Notes: generated by a model not told the origin, from the sequence alone. A DNA stretch of 64,000 nt from CBDDBH01 sp965225625 (GCA_965225625.1 CBDDBH010000021.1:91515-155514), one strand, 5' to 3'. Positions 10,120-19,661 are shown, numbered from the stretch's first letter. Numbers and translations are program-made.

Positions 10120-11102
10120 GCGTCGGTCCCACGCCACCGGCTAGCATTTCAAGTGGCGGTGTTGAGATAAGCGTGTCCACGTGGACCACCCACCTGCTGT
10201 TATTTGTCTGCGTCGGTATGGTCGCGGCGACCCACCCGGTCACGGCTGAAATAGCACATGACGTAGACGGTGGTGTCCTGAATTTTTTGCGTTTCTCACT
10301 GGCAGCCATCATATTTCTGCCATTAGTGCGACTGCGCTACGGACTCAGCCGTCCATCGCCGCAGCTCCTCGCGGAGGCGGCACTGTTGAGTCTTTCTTTC
10401 ACCGGATTCTTTGTCGCCCAGGTCGAAGCGCTGCGTTATACGAGCGCGCTCAATACCAGCGCATTGCACACCACGGTGCCGGGTCTGGCTGCCCTCTACG
10501 CCGTATTCCTGGTCAAGGAACACCCACGCTGGTATCAAATAGCGGCCCTGGTCGTTGCCATGCTGGGCGCACTGTGGGTGATATTCCGCGGTGAATTACA
10601 GCGTGCTCTGGCGCTCGATATCGGCTACGGCGATTTAATATTCTTTGCCGGCTGTTGTTTGATGGCACTCTTCCCGCCGCTGGTTAAGCGGTTTCACCGC
10701 GGGGAATCAATGGCGGTATTAACGTTTTGGATGATCGTCATGTCCAGCATTTGGATGCTGCTGTACTGCTGGCCGCAACTCGATGCTGTGCAATGGACCA
10801 CAATCGACACGCGGGTGTGGACAGGCATTGTATTCCTGGCCGCGATTCCCACGTTTCTCGGGCCACTGTTCATGCAATACGGGGCGGTGCGGCTGGGGCC
10901 CACGCGCGCGAGCGCTTATCTGTATCTGACCCCGGCCTTTGTCTTGTTATTTGACGTTACCCTCGGCCGCGGTTGGCCAAGTTATAAAACCTGCCTAGGC
11001 GTGATTATCGTGATGGGCGCAATAGTCATCGTGCAGCACGGTGCCGCGGTGCAAGCTGGCTCTGCGCCGGGGCCTCGCAATCCCAATGGCGTTGGCGAAT
11101 AA
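10116..11102 (+). CDS. EamA/DMT family transporter
   Basis: 328-residue inner-membrane permease with about ten transmembrane segments in two EamA halves, typical of the drug/metabolite transporter superfamily. The first half begins at FVCVGMVAATHPV, the second after the loop near residue 190 (KRFHRGESMAV). GTG 10116 overlaps the methyltransferase stop, so it is translationally coupled. The substrate is unknown; many relatives export amino acids or other metabolites. Confidence 0.85.
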   Translation: MSVGPTPPASISSGGVEISVSTWTTHLLLFVCVGMVAATHPVTAEIAHDVDGGVLNFLRFSLAAIIFLPLVRLRYGLSRPSPQLLAEAALLSLSFTGFFVAQVEALRYTSALNTSALHTTVPGLAALYAVFLVKEHPRWYQIAALVVAMLGALWVIFRGELQRALALDIGYGDLIFFAGCCLMALFPPLVKRFHRGESMAVLTFWMIVMSSIWMLLYCWPQLDAVQWTTIDTRVWTGIVFLAAIPTFLGPLFMQYGAVRLGPTRASAYLYLTPAFVLLFDVTLGRGWPSYKTCLGVIIVMGAIVIVQHGAAVQAGSAPGPRNPNGVGE

Positions 11103-11152
11103 TAGCCGTAACAAGAACTCGTCGATGGACCGACTTGTCAGACGAGGTACCG

Positions 11153-12292
11153 GTGCGAAAATTTGCTATTGCTTTAGTGATGCTGCTGTCCGGCTGTGTC
11201 AGCTCCGGTACCTATAACGCACGCCCAGATCTTTCCCCGTTAGAAGCCGTCGAGCGCCTCGAACAGCACCCGACTGGGCGCGCACGCGACGTGGATAACG
11301 TGAACATCGTCGCGATGACCCGCGGCATGAAGCGTTTCGTCGATCGCTATATCAGGGAGTTCAAGAACCCTAACGACCGCGTGGGCATGCTGAAATGGGT
11401 AATAACGCACGCAGGCGTACTCGGATTTCAATATGACCACGAAAAAACGCGCATAGCCTCCCAAGCCTATCGGTTCCCTACAGGCAATTGTCTGACGCTA
11501 TCGAATCTGTTCGTGGCCATGGCGCGTTATCTCGGCGTTGACGCACATTTTCAGGAGGTGTCACTGGGCAATTCGTGGCGCAAGCAAGGCGATCTGTATG
11601 TGTTCAACCGGCACATCAACGTAACCGGACGACTGCCGGGCGGCGGTCGCTACGTCATGGACTTCATTCATATTGACACCGAGTATTCGCCAAAAGCCAA
11701 GGTGGTTTCCGACGAGCGTGCGAAGGCGCAGTATTACAATAATGTCGGGGTTGAGCATTTACAGTCAGGCGACACGGACAGAGCGATTGCATATTTCAAA
11801 AAAGGCGTCGTGACCGCACCTGAACTCGATTACGTCTGGTCCAATCTCGGCACGGCCTACGGCCGCCTGGACGAGTTGATCGCCTCGGAAGGCGCATTTA
11901 AGACCGCGCTGGATATCAACAGTCGCAACTGGTCGGCAATCAACAATCTTGCACTGGTTTATCAGAAAATGGGGCGCATCGAAGAGGCAACGCGGCAGCT
12001 GCATGGTATCGAACGCTTCCGCATGAGAAATCCGTATTATCGATTTGAACTCAGCGAACACGCCTATCAACAAGGTGATTATGACGAGGCCATCAGTCAT
12101 TTGCGCAAGGCCATAGCGCTGAAGTCCGACGAGCATGAGTTCTATTTCGCGCTGGCGAAATCCTATTATCGCCGCGGCGATCGCAAAAAGGCCTTGAGCA
12201 ATTTCGACACCGCGCGCCAGCTTGCCGACCATGAAACCGCAAGCAATCGCTACAGCCAGGAATTGGATACGCTACTCGAAGATCAGAGTTAG
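11153..12292 (+). CDS. lipoprotein with transglutaminase-like and TPR domains
   Basis: About 379 residues from GTG 11153 (GAGG at 11144-11147; TTG 11135 is less likely). The N-terminus has a lipobox LLSGC, so a membrane-anchored lipoprotein. Residues about 90-190 resemble a transglutaminase-like fold with Cys in FPTGNCLTLSNLF, His in NRHINV and Asp in YVMDFIH. At least four tetratricopeptide repeats follow (YYNNVGVEHLQSGDTDRAI and onward). This combination fits an envelope assembly protein or scaffold. It may belong with the upstream glycan and EamA genes. No direct clue to its partner. Confidence 0.78.
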   Translation: MRKFAIALVMLLSGCVSSGTYNARPDLSPLEAVERLEQHPTGRARDVDNVNIVAMTRGMKRFVDRYIREFKNPNDRVGMLKWVITHAGVLGFQYDHEKTRIASQAYRFPTGNCLTLSNLFVAMARYLGVDAHFQEVSLGNSWRKQGDLYVFNRHINVTGRLPGGGRYVMDFIHIDTEYSPKAKVVSDERAKAQYYNNVGVEHLQSGDTDRAIAYFKKGVVTAPELDYVWSNLGTAYGRLDELIASEGAFKTALDINSRNWSAINNLALVYQKMGRIEEATRQLHGIERFRMRNPYYRFELSEHAYQQGDYDEAISHLRKAIALKSDEHEFYFALAKSYYRRGDRKKALSNFDTARQLADHETASNRYSQELDTLLEDQS

Positions 12293-12381
12293 CGGCTGAC
12301 CTAGCGGTGCAATCCCCAGCGTACCCGGTCGGCATGATGTGTTAGATTGTGCCGCGCCTTTCGCTGCGCCACTAAACCTAC

Positions 12382-13572
12382 GTGAGATCTCCCGACAACA
12401 TCCCCGCAAGGGTAAGCGCGCTCGTCGTCGTGACCCTGAGCGCCTTGGTTGCGCTCGGGCCCATGTCAATCAACATGTATTTGCCGGCATTTCCGGATAT
12501 GGCTACCCAGTTCGGCGTGGGCATCCACCAGATAGAGATAACGCTGAGTGCATTCGTGCTCGGATTCGCGGCTGGTCCGTTGCTGTACGGCCCGTTGTCG
12601 GATCGCTTTGGCCGCCTGCCCGTACTCACCGTCGGTGTGGCTTTATACACGGTTATGGCCGCGCTTTGCGCGATTGAAACAGACGCGGACCAATTGATCA
12701 TCTACCGGTTTCTGCAGGGCGCGGGGGGCAGCGCTGCGCCGGTGTTGGCGCGCGCATCGGTGCGGGATCTATATAGCGGGGCCGAAGCGGCCCGAGTGCT
12801 GTCACTGGTGCAGGCGGTGATGCTGGCGGCGCCGCTCGCCGCGCCGCTGTTGGGTGGGATGCTGTTGCTCTGGTTCGACTGGCGGTCGCACTTTTGGGTC
12901 CAGGCAGCATTTGCGGTGATGGTACTCGTGGCGTATGCCTTGGTACTCGGAGAACCACATTTACGCCAACGCCGTGTTTCTATTGTGAATACCTTCAAGA
13001 GCTACTCGAGCCTGGTTAGACATCGTCGAGTGGTGGGCTACCTGTTGACCAGTACAATTTGTTACGCCGGCATGTACGCGTTTTTTACGGAATCGCCGTT
13101 TGTGTTCATCGAACTATACGAAATGTCGCCGCAACAGTTTTCAGTTTTCTCCGCGGCCATTATCGTACCAACGATCGCTTTGTCTTACGTTAACGCCCGC
13201 ATGGTGACGCGCCTGGGCATTATCCGCATGCTTTCAGCCGGCGTATTGTTGTGTACCTTATCGGCAGCGGTATTAGCCATGTGTGGTATGACCGGCACCG
13301 ATAATTTGCTGATTGTGGCGCCTAGCGCTTGTGTGTATTTCGGCGGTCTTGGAATGGTGCAGGGCAATGCGATTGCCGGCGTTTTAAACGAATTTCCTGA
13401 AAACGCCGGCGCTGCCGCCGCCTTGATTGCGGCAAGCCAGTACGGATTTGGCGCGGCGGCCAGTGCGTTCGTGAGTTGGGCGCACAATGGAACATCGGCG
13501 CCGATGTTTATTACCATGGCGGTCACGTCGCTGTTGTCGATGATAGCTTTTATCGCACTGGTACGCCGTTAG
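12382..13572 (+). CDS. Bcr/CflA family multidrug efflux MFS transporter
   Basis: 396 residues, twelve predicted membrane helices. The first helix carries PMSINMYLPAFPDMA, the Bcr/CflA signature (usually DMYLPALP), and loop 2-3 has YGPLSDRFGRLPVL, the MFS motif A; helix 4 has RFLQGAGGSAAPVLARA. Proton-driven export of drugs or small peptides is the family role. The start is GTG 12382; the 89 bases upstream contain no obvious terminator, so co-transcription with the TPR gene is possible. Confidence 0.88.
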   Translation: MRSPDNIPARVSALVVVTLSALVALGPMSINMYLPAFPDMATQFGVGIHQIEITLSAFVLGFAAGPLLYGPLSDRFGRLPVLTVGVALYTVMAALCAIETDADQLIIYRFLQGAGGSAAPVLARASVRDLYSGAEAARVLSLVQAVMLAAPLAAPLLGGMLLLWFDWRSHFWVQAAFAVMVLVAYALVLGEPHLRQRRVSIVNTFKSYSSLVRHRRVVGYLLTSTICYAGMYAFFTESPFVFIELYEMSPQQFSVFSAAIIVPTIALSYVNARMVTRLGIIRMLSAGVLLCTLSAAVLAMCGMTGTDNLLIVAPSACVYFGGLGMVQGNAIAGVLNEFPENAGAAAALIAASQYGFGAAASAFVSWAHNGTSAPMFITMAVTSLLSMIAFIALVRR

Positions 13573-13647
13573 GCGAGCGTAGTCGGAAGAACCAAGAGCG
13601 CAAACATACGAAAATTCTAAACAGCATTATCTAAAGGGGAAGGGAAT

Positions 13648-14499
13648 ATGCAGACCTTAGTCACAAAACCGTTAGCACAGGGACTGGTCTTTGGTGAGGG
13701 GCCGCGCTGGCATGACGACAAACTCTGGGTATCCGATATGTATGGCGAGCGCGTCGTTACCGTCGATCTTGACGGCGTCGTTGAGACCGTCGTCGAAGTC
13801 CCGGGTCGCCCTTCCGGGCTGGGTTGGTTAGCCGACGGCCGTCTGCTGATCGTCTCGATGAACGATTACCGACTCGCGGTCCTGGATGAGGGTCAACTCA
13901 GCACTTATGCAGACCTGCGCTCTTATTGTGGCGGCGTTCCCAATGACATGGTTATCGATGAACGTGGCCGGGCCTATGTAGGCAACATGGGATTCGACAT
14001 GGAAGGTGGGGCAGAGTTGGCACCTGCTGACCTGGTCTTGGTGGAGAACGGCGAAGTGCGGGTCGTGGCAAGCGATCTCGTGTTCCCCAACGGCATGGTT
14101 ATCTCCCCGGACGGGCGTACGCTGATCGTTGCCGAAACATTCGCGTCACGGCTCACCGCATTCGATATCAACCCCGAGGACGGTGCGCTGTCGGGCCGCC
14201 GTGTATTCGCCGATCTCGGCGATAAAACGCCGGATGGCATTTGCCTGGACGCCGAGGGCGCCGTCTGGGTCGGGTGCTTCATGAGCGGCGAATTCATTCG
14301 GGTGCGCGAGGGCGGCGAAGTTACCCATCAAATAGATTTGGGCGATCGTCGCGGCGTAGCCTGCATGCTGGGCGGACCAGATGGCAAGACACTATTCCTG
14401 TTACCGGCCGAGACGACGTCAGAACAGCTAATTCAAGGCATCTCCAAATGCCGTGTCGAAACCGTTGCCGTTGAGGTCGGCGCAGCCGGGCGACCGTAA
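13648..14499 (+). CDS. SMP-30/gluconolactonase family protein
   Basis: 283-residue six-bladed propeller lactonase, start ATG 13648 after AAGGGGAAGGG. Metal-site residues are visible: Glu in FGEGPRWHDDKLWVSD, Asn in GGVPNDMVIDERG, Asn in FPNGMVISPDG and Asp in PDGICLDAEG. Members open sugar or aromatic-derived lactones. No signal peptide, so cytoplasmic. It stands at the edge of the catabolic region and could hydrolyse a lactone intermediate, but the substrate is not predictable. Confidence 0.87.
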   Translation: MQTLVTKPLAQGLVFGEGPRWHDDKLWVSDMYGERVVTVDLDGVVETVVEVPGRPSGLGWLADGRLLIVSMNDYRLAVLDEGQLSTYADLRSYCGGVPNDMVIDERGRAYVGNMGFDMEGGAELAPADLVLVENGEVRVVASDLVFPNGMVISPDGRTLIVAETFASRLTAFDINPEDGALSGRRVFADLGDKTPDGICLDAEGAVWVGCFMSGEFIRVREGGEVTHQIDLGDRRGVACMLGGPDGKTLFLLPAETTSEQLIQGISKCRVETVAVEVGAAGRP

Positions 14500-14553
14500 T
14501 TCTGGCTTTGTTAAGCCACGCCTGCGGCTCGAACGCCCTGCAGAGCTGGCGGT

Positions 14554-15033
14554 TTACGCGTTCCAGTTTTCCGCCGGTTCGGCCGGTGCCGATCCGTAAC
14601 CCGCGGCTTTGATCGCTTCGATCGCGCAGAACTCATCTCGATCGGATGTGTCACCGCTGATACCCACAGCGCCGATAATGTTGTGATCCTGGTCGTGCAC
14701 CAGTACGCCACCGGGCACCGGCACGAAACGACCATCGGAAACTGCGCTGAGCGAATTCACGAATGTCGGTCGGTCCGTCAGCCGTTCTGCAATCACTCGA
14801 CTTGGTACACCAATACCCAGCGCCGCATAAGCTTTTCCCGTCGCGATACCCGCCCGCATAATGCTGCAGCCGTCCTCGCGTTTGACGACAATAAAATGGC
14901 CGCCGGTATCGAGTACCACTACTGTCAGCGGCTGTAAATTGTGCTCATGCCCCAGCGCCAATGCTTTGTCGACAAATGCGTTGGCCTTTTCCAGCGGCAG
15001 TAACGCCGCGACCTTTCCGAATGTTTGTGCCAT
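14554..15033 (-). CDS. GlcG/HbpS family protein
   Basis: 159 residues from ATG 15033, with GAGGGG upstream. Sequence KALALGHEHNLQPLTVVVLDTGGH and the end GAVGISGDTSDRDEFCAIEAI are hallmarks of the GlcG/HbpS/PduO-C fold, which binds haem or corrinoid in some members and often sits in catabolic operons with no known catalytic role. It is downstream of the alpha/beta hydrolase on the same strand, separated by a repeat-rich spacer. Confidence 0.85.
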   Translation of the reverse strand: MAQTFGKVAALLPLEKANAFVDKALALGHEHNLQPLTVVVLDTGGHFIVVKREDGCSIMRAGIATGKAYAALGIGVPSRVIAERLTDRPTFVNSLSAVSDGRFVPVPGGVLVHDQDHNIIGAVGISGDTSDRDEFCAIEAIKAAGYGSAPAEPAENWNA

Positions 15034-15103
15034 TTTATTACCCCTCATCTGACCGCCAGGGACGGCGGAAATGCAGATTATGCAGGAGCATTAATCTGCC
15101 TGT

Positions 15104-15171
15104 CCTTCTCCCCCAAAAAGGGGAGAAGGGACCCGTGGTTTTAGCCCCACGCCCCTTGCGGGTGAGGGGAA
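15104..15171. repeat. intergenic palindromic (REP-like) element
   Basis: The spacer holds a near-perfect hairpin CCTTCTCCCC-CAAAAAG-GGGAGAAGG (15104-15129) followed by CCCC-TTGCGGGTGA-GGGG (about 15153-15170). The same word set occurs at 20911-20937. It lies between two genes of one minus-strand operon, where it could attenuate transcription or stabilise RNA ends. Confidence 0.55.
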
Positions 15172-15174
15172 AAA

Positions 15175-16350
15175 TCATTCCCACAACCCCTGCCTTTTCA
15201 CCCAATCGATACACACACCACAGGACTCATCGCACTTATCGGGTTGCTCATAATAATAATGCGAAGCGCCCTTGATTTCCTTGAACTCTTTATTGTCGTG
15301 CCCGATTGCGGCAAATATCCGTCCGGCCTGGCTCGGCACACATAGATCATCCGCACTGTTCTGCACGACCAGCACCGGGATGGTGATTTTTGCCGCCGAT
15401 TTCGGCGCATCCACTACCGCATCGTCGTAGCTCCATTGCGACAGCCAACTACGCAGGGACGAAAACCGCGCGATCCCGATGGGACTCATATTCACCACCT
15501 GGGGATCACCAAATCCGCAGGTGCCGGGTTTGCGATCGTTGGGCTCGACGGTTGGATCCAACCAGCACGGCGCTGCCATCGTACCGTGGACCACGAAACC
15601 CAGTTCGTCGTTTGGACGTCCGGCACGCTCGAAATCCGCCAACTGCTCGCGCACCCACGCGGTGATCTTACGATTGCGCGCAATCTGCGCTTGGTCAAAT
15701 GCTCCAAGAAAATCCTGCGAATACGGCGGTTGATTGGGGTTCGCGGGATCGTAGAGGTTGAACTCCACGTTCCGTTTACTCAGATCGGTTTCATCGACGA
15801 TCGACGCATCCGTCCATTCCGTCAGGGTCACCGCTCGATTCGTGTGCGCGGCGATGACGATCATACCGTCGCCAGGCGCCAGTCCGGCGGCGGCCAGTGA
15901 ATAGGGATCGCCCGCTGGGGTGGCCGTGATAGTGGGGTTCTCGGCTTGGCTCTGATAGAACATCATGAGCGAACCACCGCCACTCCATCCGACCAGGATC
16001 ACGCGGGTGAATCCCAGTTCTTCGCGCGCATAGCGCACGTGGGCGCCCAGATCGGCGACTACCTTTTCCATAATCAGCGCCGTGTCGTTGCGCGGATAGC
16101 GGCTTACCGTGCACAACACATGGGCACCCTGTGCAGCCATGGCATTGGTGAATGGCAGGTACTCCATGATGCCGATGGGATGCATGAAAACGAACACGGT
16201 GTGGCGAGGAACGCCGACCGGTTCCATATATTGTCCAGCCAACGTGACCGTTCCCGGCTGACGCCCATACACCTCCAAAAAGGAACTCTCCTCCTTGTAC
16301 TGGATCATGTACGGATGGCGAATTAGTTCGTGTTTTTGCGCTTCGCTCAA
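15175..16350 (-). CDS. alpha/beta hydrolase, 391 residues (paralogue A)
   Basis: Cytoplasmic alpha/beta hydrolase with VFVFMHPIGIM (oxyanion region), nucleophile elbow VGWSGGGSLMMFYQSQAENP at about residue 150, candidate acid in VVQNSADDLCVPSQAG and His in IKGASHYYYEQP. It is the same length as, and obviously homologous to, the protein at 20959-22134, sharing the elbow, LIMEKV, DPNDRKP and ASHYYYEQP/ANHYYHEQP blocks. Neighbours in both cases are VOC, FAH or monooxygenase genes, so it probably cleaves a C-C or ester bond in a ring-degradation pathway. It starts 10 bases after the SDR stop. Confidence 0.85.
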   Translation of the reverse strand: MSEAQKHELIRHPYMIQYKEESSFLEVYGRQPGTVTLAGQYMEPVGVPRHTVFVFMHPIGIMEYLPFTNAMAAQGAHVLCTVSRYPRNDTALIMEKVVADLGAHVRYAREELGFTRVILVGWSGGGSLMMFYQSQAENPTITATPAGDPYSLAAAGLAPGDGMIVIAAHTNRAVTLTEWTDASIVDETDLSKRNVEFNLYDPANPNQPPYSQDFLGAFDQAQIARNRKITAWVREQLADFERAGRPNDELGFVVHGTMAAPCWLDPTVEPNDRKPGTCGFGDPQVVNMSPIGIARFSSLRSWLSQWSYDDAVVDAPKSAAKITIPVLVVQNSADDLCVPSQAGRIFAAIGHDNKEFKEIKGASHYYYEQPDKCDESCGVCIDWVKRQGLWE

Positions 16351-16360
16351 AACAGACCTC

Positions 16361-17158
16361 CTAACTGCATTTCAAGGTAATGCCGCCGTCCACCACAAGG
16401 CTGAGCCCGGTGACGTATTTGGATTCGTCAGACGCCAGGTATAGTGCGGCATAAGCGATATCCCAGGCATCGCCCATATGGCCCATGGGACATTGCGCAT
16501 GTCGGATTTTCAGCATCTCGTCGAAGTCGTCTTCACCGTAGGCGCCTTTCATGGCTTCTTTCACCAGCGGTGTATTCATCAATCCCGGCACAATGCAATT
16601 AGCGCGAATATGATTCGGCGCGTATTGCAGCGCGATATTCTCGGTATAAGCAATCACCGCCGCCTTAGAGGCGGTATACGCCGCGTACGGGTAGCCGAGA
16701 TAACGAAGCGCGGCGATCGAAGAAAGATTAATAATCGAACCACGGTCCTGCTTCAGCATGACCGGCAATGCGTGTTTACAGGTCAGAAACATACTCTTCT
16801 GGTTGACGCTGAAGATCCGATCCCAGGTTACCTCGTCGAGTTCGACCGGACCGCCGAGACCGCCAATGCCAACATTGTTATGTAACACGTCGATATGGCC
16901 GAAACGTTCGACGCAGGCAGCCACCAGTTTCTCGACATCGGCGCTGGAGGTGACGTCTCCGGTCATGACTTCACACTCGCCGCCTTCTGCTTCGATCAGT
17001 TGCTGCGTCTCCCGCGCGGCCTCGAGATTAAGATCCAGACCAAACACCTTCGCGCCTTCGCGCGCGTACAACACGGCGCAGGCTTTGCCGTTACCCCAAC
17101 CCGGACCAACCGAGCCGATTCCCGTCAGCAATACGACCTTATCCTGTACGCGTCCCAT
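16361..17158 (-). CDS. SDR family oxidoreductase
   Basis: 265-residue classical short-chain dehydrogenase. The cofactor site is TGIGSVGPGWGNG, an expanded version of TGxxxGxG, with LHNNVGIGG as the NNAG equivalent, catalytic Ser in INLSSIAAL and the Y-x3-K pair in YAAYTASKAA. The acidic FGLDLN after strand 2 favours NAD. The start overlaps the dioxygenase stop by a base or so, giving a tight operon: FAH, dioxygenase, SDR, hydrolase, GlcG. Confidence 0.9.
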   Translation of the reverse strand: MGRVQDKVVLLTGIGSVGPGWGNGKACAVLYAREGAKVFGLDLNLEAARETQQLIEAEGGECEVMTGDVTSSADVEKLVAACVERFGHIDVLHNNVGIGGLGGPVELDEVTWDRIFSVNQKSMFLTCKHALPVMLKQDRGSIINLSSIAALRYLGYPYAAYTASKAAVIAYTENIALQYAPNHIRANCIVPGLMNTPLVKEAMKGAYGEDDFDEMLKIRHAQCPMGHMGDAWDIAYAALYLASDESKYVTGLSLVVDGGITLKCS

Positions 17159-17958
17159 CAGCCGGCGGTCGCCTCGTGGGTAAGCGGACTCGACAAACAG
17201 TCGGGCGCCAGCGGCTGTATCGGCGTGAAATCACGCTGCGCGATATACGCGGCGCGTTTGAAGGTCTTCGCGGCATTGTCGACTGAATTAACCGAGATGT
17301 AGACGATATTTCTGTGCCACGGCGACAAATTCGGCGGCGAAGCATGCAGGAGCTGGCAATGAAACAGCAGCGCCGTTCCCGGTGGTCCTTTCGCAGACAC
17401 AATGCCGTTTTGATCCGCGAGTTCACGTATAACCGTCTGGTCGGGTTGCCACAGCGCAAAGCTGCTCGCCGTCGTGTCGTATTCGGCGTCGATGATGCCT
17501 TGTTTATGTGAACCGGGGATCACCCAAAGCGGTCCATTGAACTCGGTCACTTCGTCAAGAAACAAGGCGACGTTCAATGCACGCGGTTCGGGCATACCGT
17601 CATCGCGATGCCAACTACCGAAATCCTGGTGCCAGATGAAGCCCTCGCCGTGGAATGCCTGCTTGCCGTTCAACTTGAACTGGTGCATGTAGACCGGACT
17701 GTCCAGCAATTGCATCGCCGGTCCAATCAAATTGGGATGCTGTGATAGCAACTTGAACGGTTCACTGTATCCATGCACCGCAAACGCAGCGCGCACGGCA
17801 TCGCTTTTCGCTTCGCGCACGACCTCGGCGCGCTTCAGACCCAGAATGCGTGGCACGTCGCTTTTGATCACATCGATTTCCCGGCGCGAAAACAGCGCTG
17901 GGATTAGCAGATAACCGAGATCGTGGTACTGCCCGACTTGCAGATCCGTCAGCGTCAT
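17158..17958 (-). CDS. phytanoyl-CoA dioxygenase (PhyH) family protein
   Basis: 266-residue Fe(II)/2-oxoglutarate dioxygenase. The iron triad is visible as HQD in GFIWHQDFGSW (about residues 105-115) and the distal His in LLFHCQLLHASPPN, with an Arg further on (WHRNIVYISVN) for 2-oxoglutarate. These enzymes hydroxylate alkyl chains, amino acids or natural products. Start ATG 17958 overlaps the FAH stop (ATGA), so the two are coupled. Confidence 0.88.
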   Translation of the reverse strand: MTLTDLQVGQYHDLGYLLIPALFSRREIDVIKSDVPRILGLKRAEVVREAKSDAVRAAFAVHGYSEPFKLLSQHPNLIGPAMQLLDSPVYMHQFKLNGKQAFHGEGFIWHQDFGSWHRDDGMPEPRALNVALFLDEVTEFNGPLWVIPGSHKQGIIDAEYDTTASSFALWQPDQTVIRELADQNGIVSAKGPPGTALLFHCQLLHASPPNLSPWHRNIVYISVNSVDNAAKTFKRAAYIAQRDFTPIQPLAPDCLSSPLTHEATAG

Positions 17959-18941
17959 TCGCCGCCTTTGACGATTCGGTTTCGCAATATTCCGATGCCC
18001 TCGATTTCCAGTTCAATCACATCGTCGGGTGACAAGTAACGCTCGAGTTCCAGCCCACAGCCGCCGCCGACCGTGCCCGAGCAGATCAACTCACCCGGAA
18101 CCAAGGTTTCGGACTTGGAGATATGTTCGATGAGATCATCGAAACCCCATTTCATGGTGCTGGAGCTGCCCCGCGACCATTCTTCGCCATTGATGCGTGC
18201 AAGCATAGTCAAGTTGTAGGGGTCGATTTCATCACTGGTGACGATGCACGGTCCGAAAATATTGCCGGTATCAAAGTCCTTGCCTTTGGCCGGCCCCAGC
18301 AAGCCCGGCATCTCAACGCCCTGCGCATCTCGTGCACTGATGTCGTTGAAAATCGTATAGCCAAATATGTGGGCATGGGCGTCCGCTTTGCTGATATCAC
18401 AGCCTCGTTTGCCGATGACGGCGGCAAATTCCAATTCGTAATCCATCAGCCGGGCGTATGCAGGCCAACGCACGTCTGCCTCCGGGCCGATCACGGAAAA
18501 ACGGTTTGCTTTGTAATAAATGGGTTGTTTGTAAAAGACGTCAGGAATTTGAAACATACCCTTGTCTTCAAATTCCTTCAGCGCCTTTTCCGGATCCGGC
18601 GTTTTCGCCGCCCGGCTTTTGCGCATGACTCCATAGGCGTTGATCAAATGGGTCTCAAAGGACATGCAGTCGCGGATCTGCTCAGGCACGGGTAACGGTG
18701 CGAGCAACTGAACATCGGCAATTGCGTAATGCGGCGCCGAACTGGCGAGGAGGTCTTGAGCGAGCGACCAGGCAGGTTCACCGGCGGCGATCAGAGCCTG
18801 CAGAGAATCCAGAGCGGGCGACGTGTCACCATGGGCTTGCTCGTGAGCACGCTGCAAATCGAGCACCTTTGTATCTTCATCGACCAGCGCGCCAGCGGTT
18901 TGCGCGCCTGTCCCCGTGGCGGTAAAGGTCACCAGCTTCAT
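17955..18941 (-). CDS. fumarylacetoacetate hydrolase family protein (copy A)
   Basis: 328 residues. The C-terminal FAH domain carries the metal site: Glu pair in DYELEFAAVIGKRG and Asp in IFNDISARDAQG, followed by GKDFDTGNIFGPCIV and LICSGTVGGGCG. The family hydrolyses acylpyruvates or decarboxylates and hydrates ring-cleavage products. The variant GTVGGGCG replaces the usual GTPxGVG. It is the first member of a five-gene minus-strand operon after the VOC gene, 36 bases upstream. Confidence 0.9.
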   Translation of the reverse strand: MKLVTFTATGTGAQTAGALVDEDTKVLDLQRAHEQAHGDTSPALDSLQALIAAGEPAWSLAQDLLASSAPHYAIADVQLLAPLPVPEQIRDCMSFETHLINAYGVMRKSRAAKTPDPEKALKEFEDKGMFQIPDVFYKQPIYYKANRFSVIGPEADVRWPAYARLMDYELEFAAVIGKRGCDISKADAHAHIFGYTIFNDISARDAQGVEMPGLLGPAKGKDFDTGNIFGPCIVTSDEIDPYNLTMLARINGEEWSRGSSSTMKWGFDDLIEHISKSETLVPGELICSGTVGGGCGLELERYLSPDDVIELEIEGIGILRNRIVKGGE

Positions 18942-18977
18942 GATTGTCGGGACTTATTGGATTGCGTTCGAACGGGT

Positions 18978-19547
18978 CTATAGCCGGAGAGCGGCTTTTT
19001 GCTCAGCCGTCTCCTCAGTCCAGTTGTCGATGTTGCTCACGCCTGCGCTGGCTTCGCGCGCCATGACCGCATCGTGCTCGGGTACCCGGTAGGTGACTTC
19101 AATAGCGATGCCGTTGGGGTCGAAGGTATAGATAGACTTCACGAACTCATGATCCGTGGGCCCCCAGACTTCACAACCGTATTCTTCCCAGCGCTTGCGG
19201 ATCTCGCTTTGCTCTACCTCAGATTCCACCTCGAAGGCGACGTGGCGATCCAAACCCCACTGCATATCGAAGTACTCCTCCTTGACGTCACCGGGAACAT
19301 CGAAAAAGGCGATATAGCGACCATCGCCCATCTCGAAGAACAAGTGCATGAACGGAAATGGCATTTCTTTCGGTGCGGATCCGAAAGGTTTCGGGTTGAC
19401 CCGTCCCATTTCCAGATCCAGGGCGGCAGCGAGATTCAGACCCATGACATCTTCGTAAAAATAGCGCGTCTGTTCCGCATCGCGGCACCGAAAAGCCGCG
19501 TGGTGTATACCTTTGATAGCAGGTTTTCGCGTCGCGGCTTCTGCCAT
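18978..19547 (-). CDS. VOC family protein (glyoxalase/extradiol dioxygenase-like)
   Basis: 189 residues with the betaalphabetabetabeta repeats of the vicinal-oxygen-chelate fold. Candidate metal ligands are His in GIHHAAFRC (residue about 16), His in LDRHVAFEV and Glu in FDPNGIAIEVTYR, the H-H-E set of extradiol dioxygenases and glyoxalases. Strong similarity in GIHHAAFRCRDAEQTRYFYE to the two VOC genes at 22.2-23.3 kb shows a local paralogous set. Divergent from the monooxygenase gene. Confidence 0.85.
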   Translation of the reverse strand: MAEAATRKPAIKGIHHAAFRCRDAEQTRYFYEDVMGLNLAAALDLEMGRVNPKPFGSAPKEMPFPFMHLFFEMGDGRYIAFFDVPGDVKEEYFDMQWGLDRHVAFEVESEVEQSEIRKRWEEYGCEVWGPTDHEFVKSIYTFDPNGIAIEVTYRVPEHDAVMAREASAGVSNIDNWTEETAEQKAALRL

Positions 19548-19661
19548 AGTGACTTCTCCTTACTCGCACCCGAACCGACGAGCGCCGATGATTCAATCCG
19601 CTGATGAATATAGAGCATTTATACTTTATATTCACGCAACAAGAAGACCACAGGATCTGCG
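19548..19661. promoter_or_regulatory. divergent catabolic promoter with inverted repeat
   Basis: The AT-rich gap between two divergent operons contains the perfect inverted repeat TGAATATA (19605-19612), 14 bases, TATATTCA (19627-19634). Its position, centred about 40 bases before the monooxygenase ATG and 70 before the VOC ATG, fits an operator shared by both operons. No regulator gene is adjacent. Confidence 0.5.
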
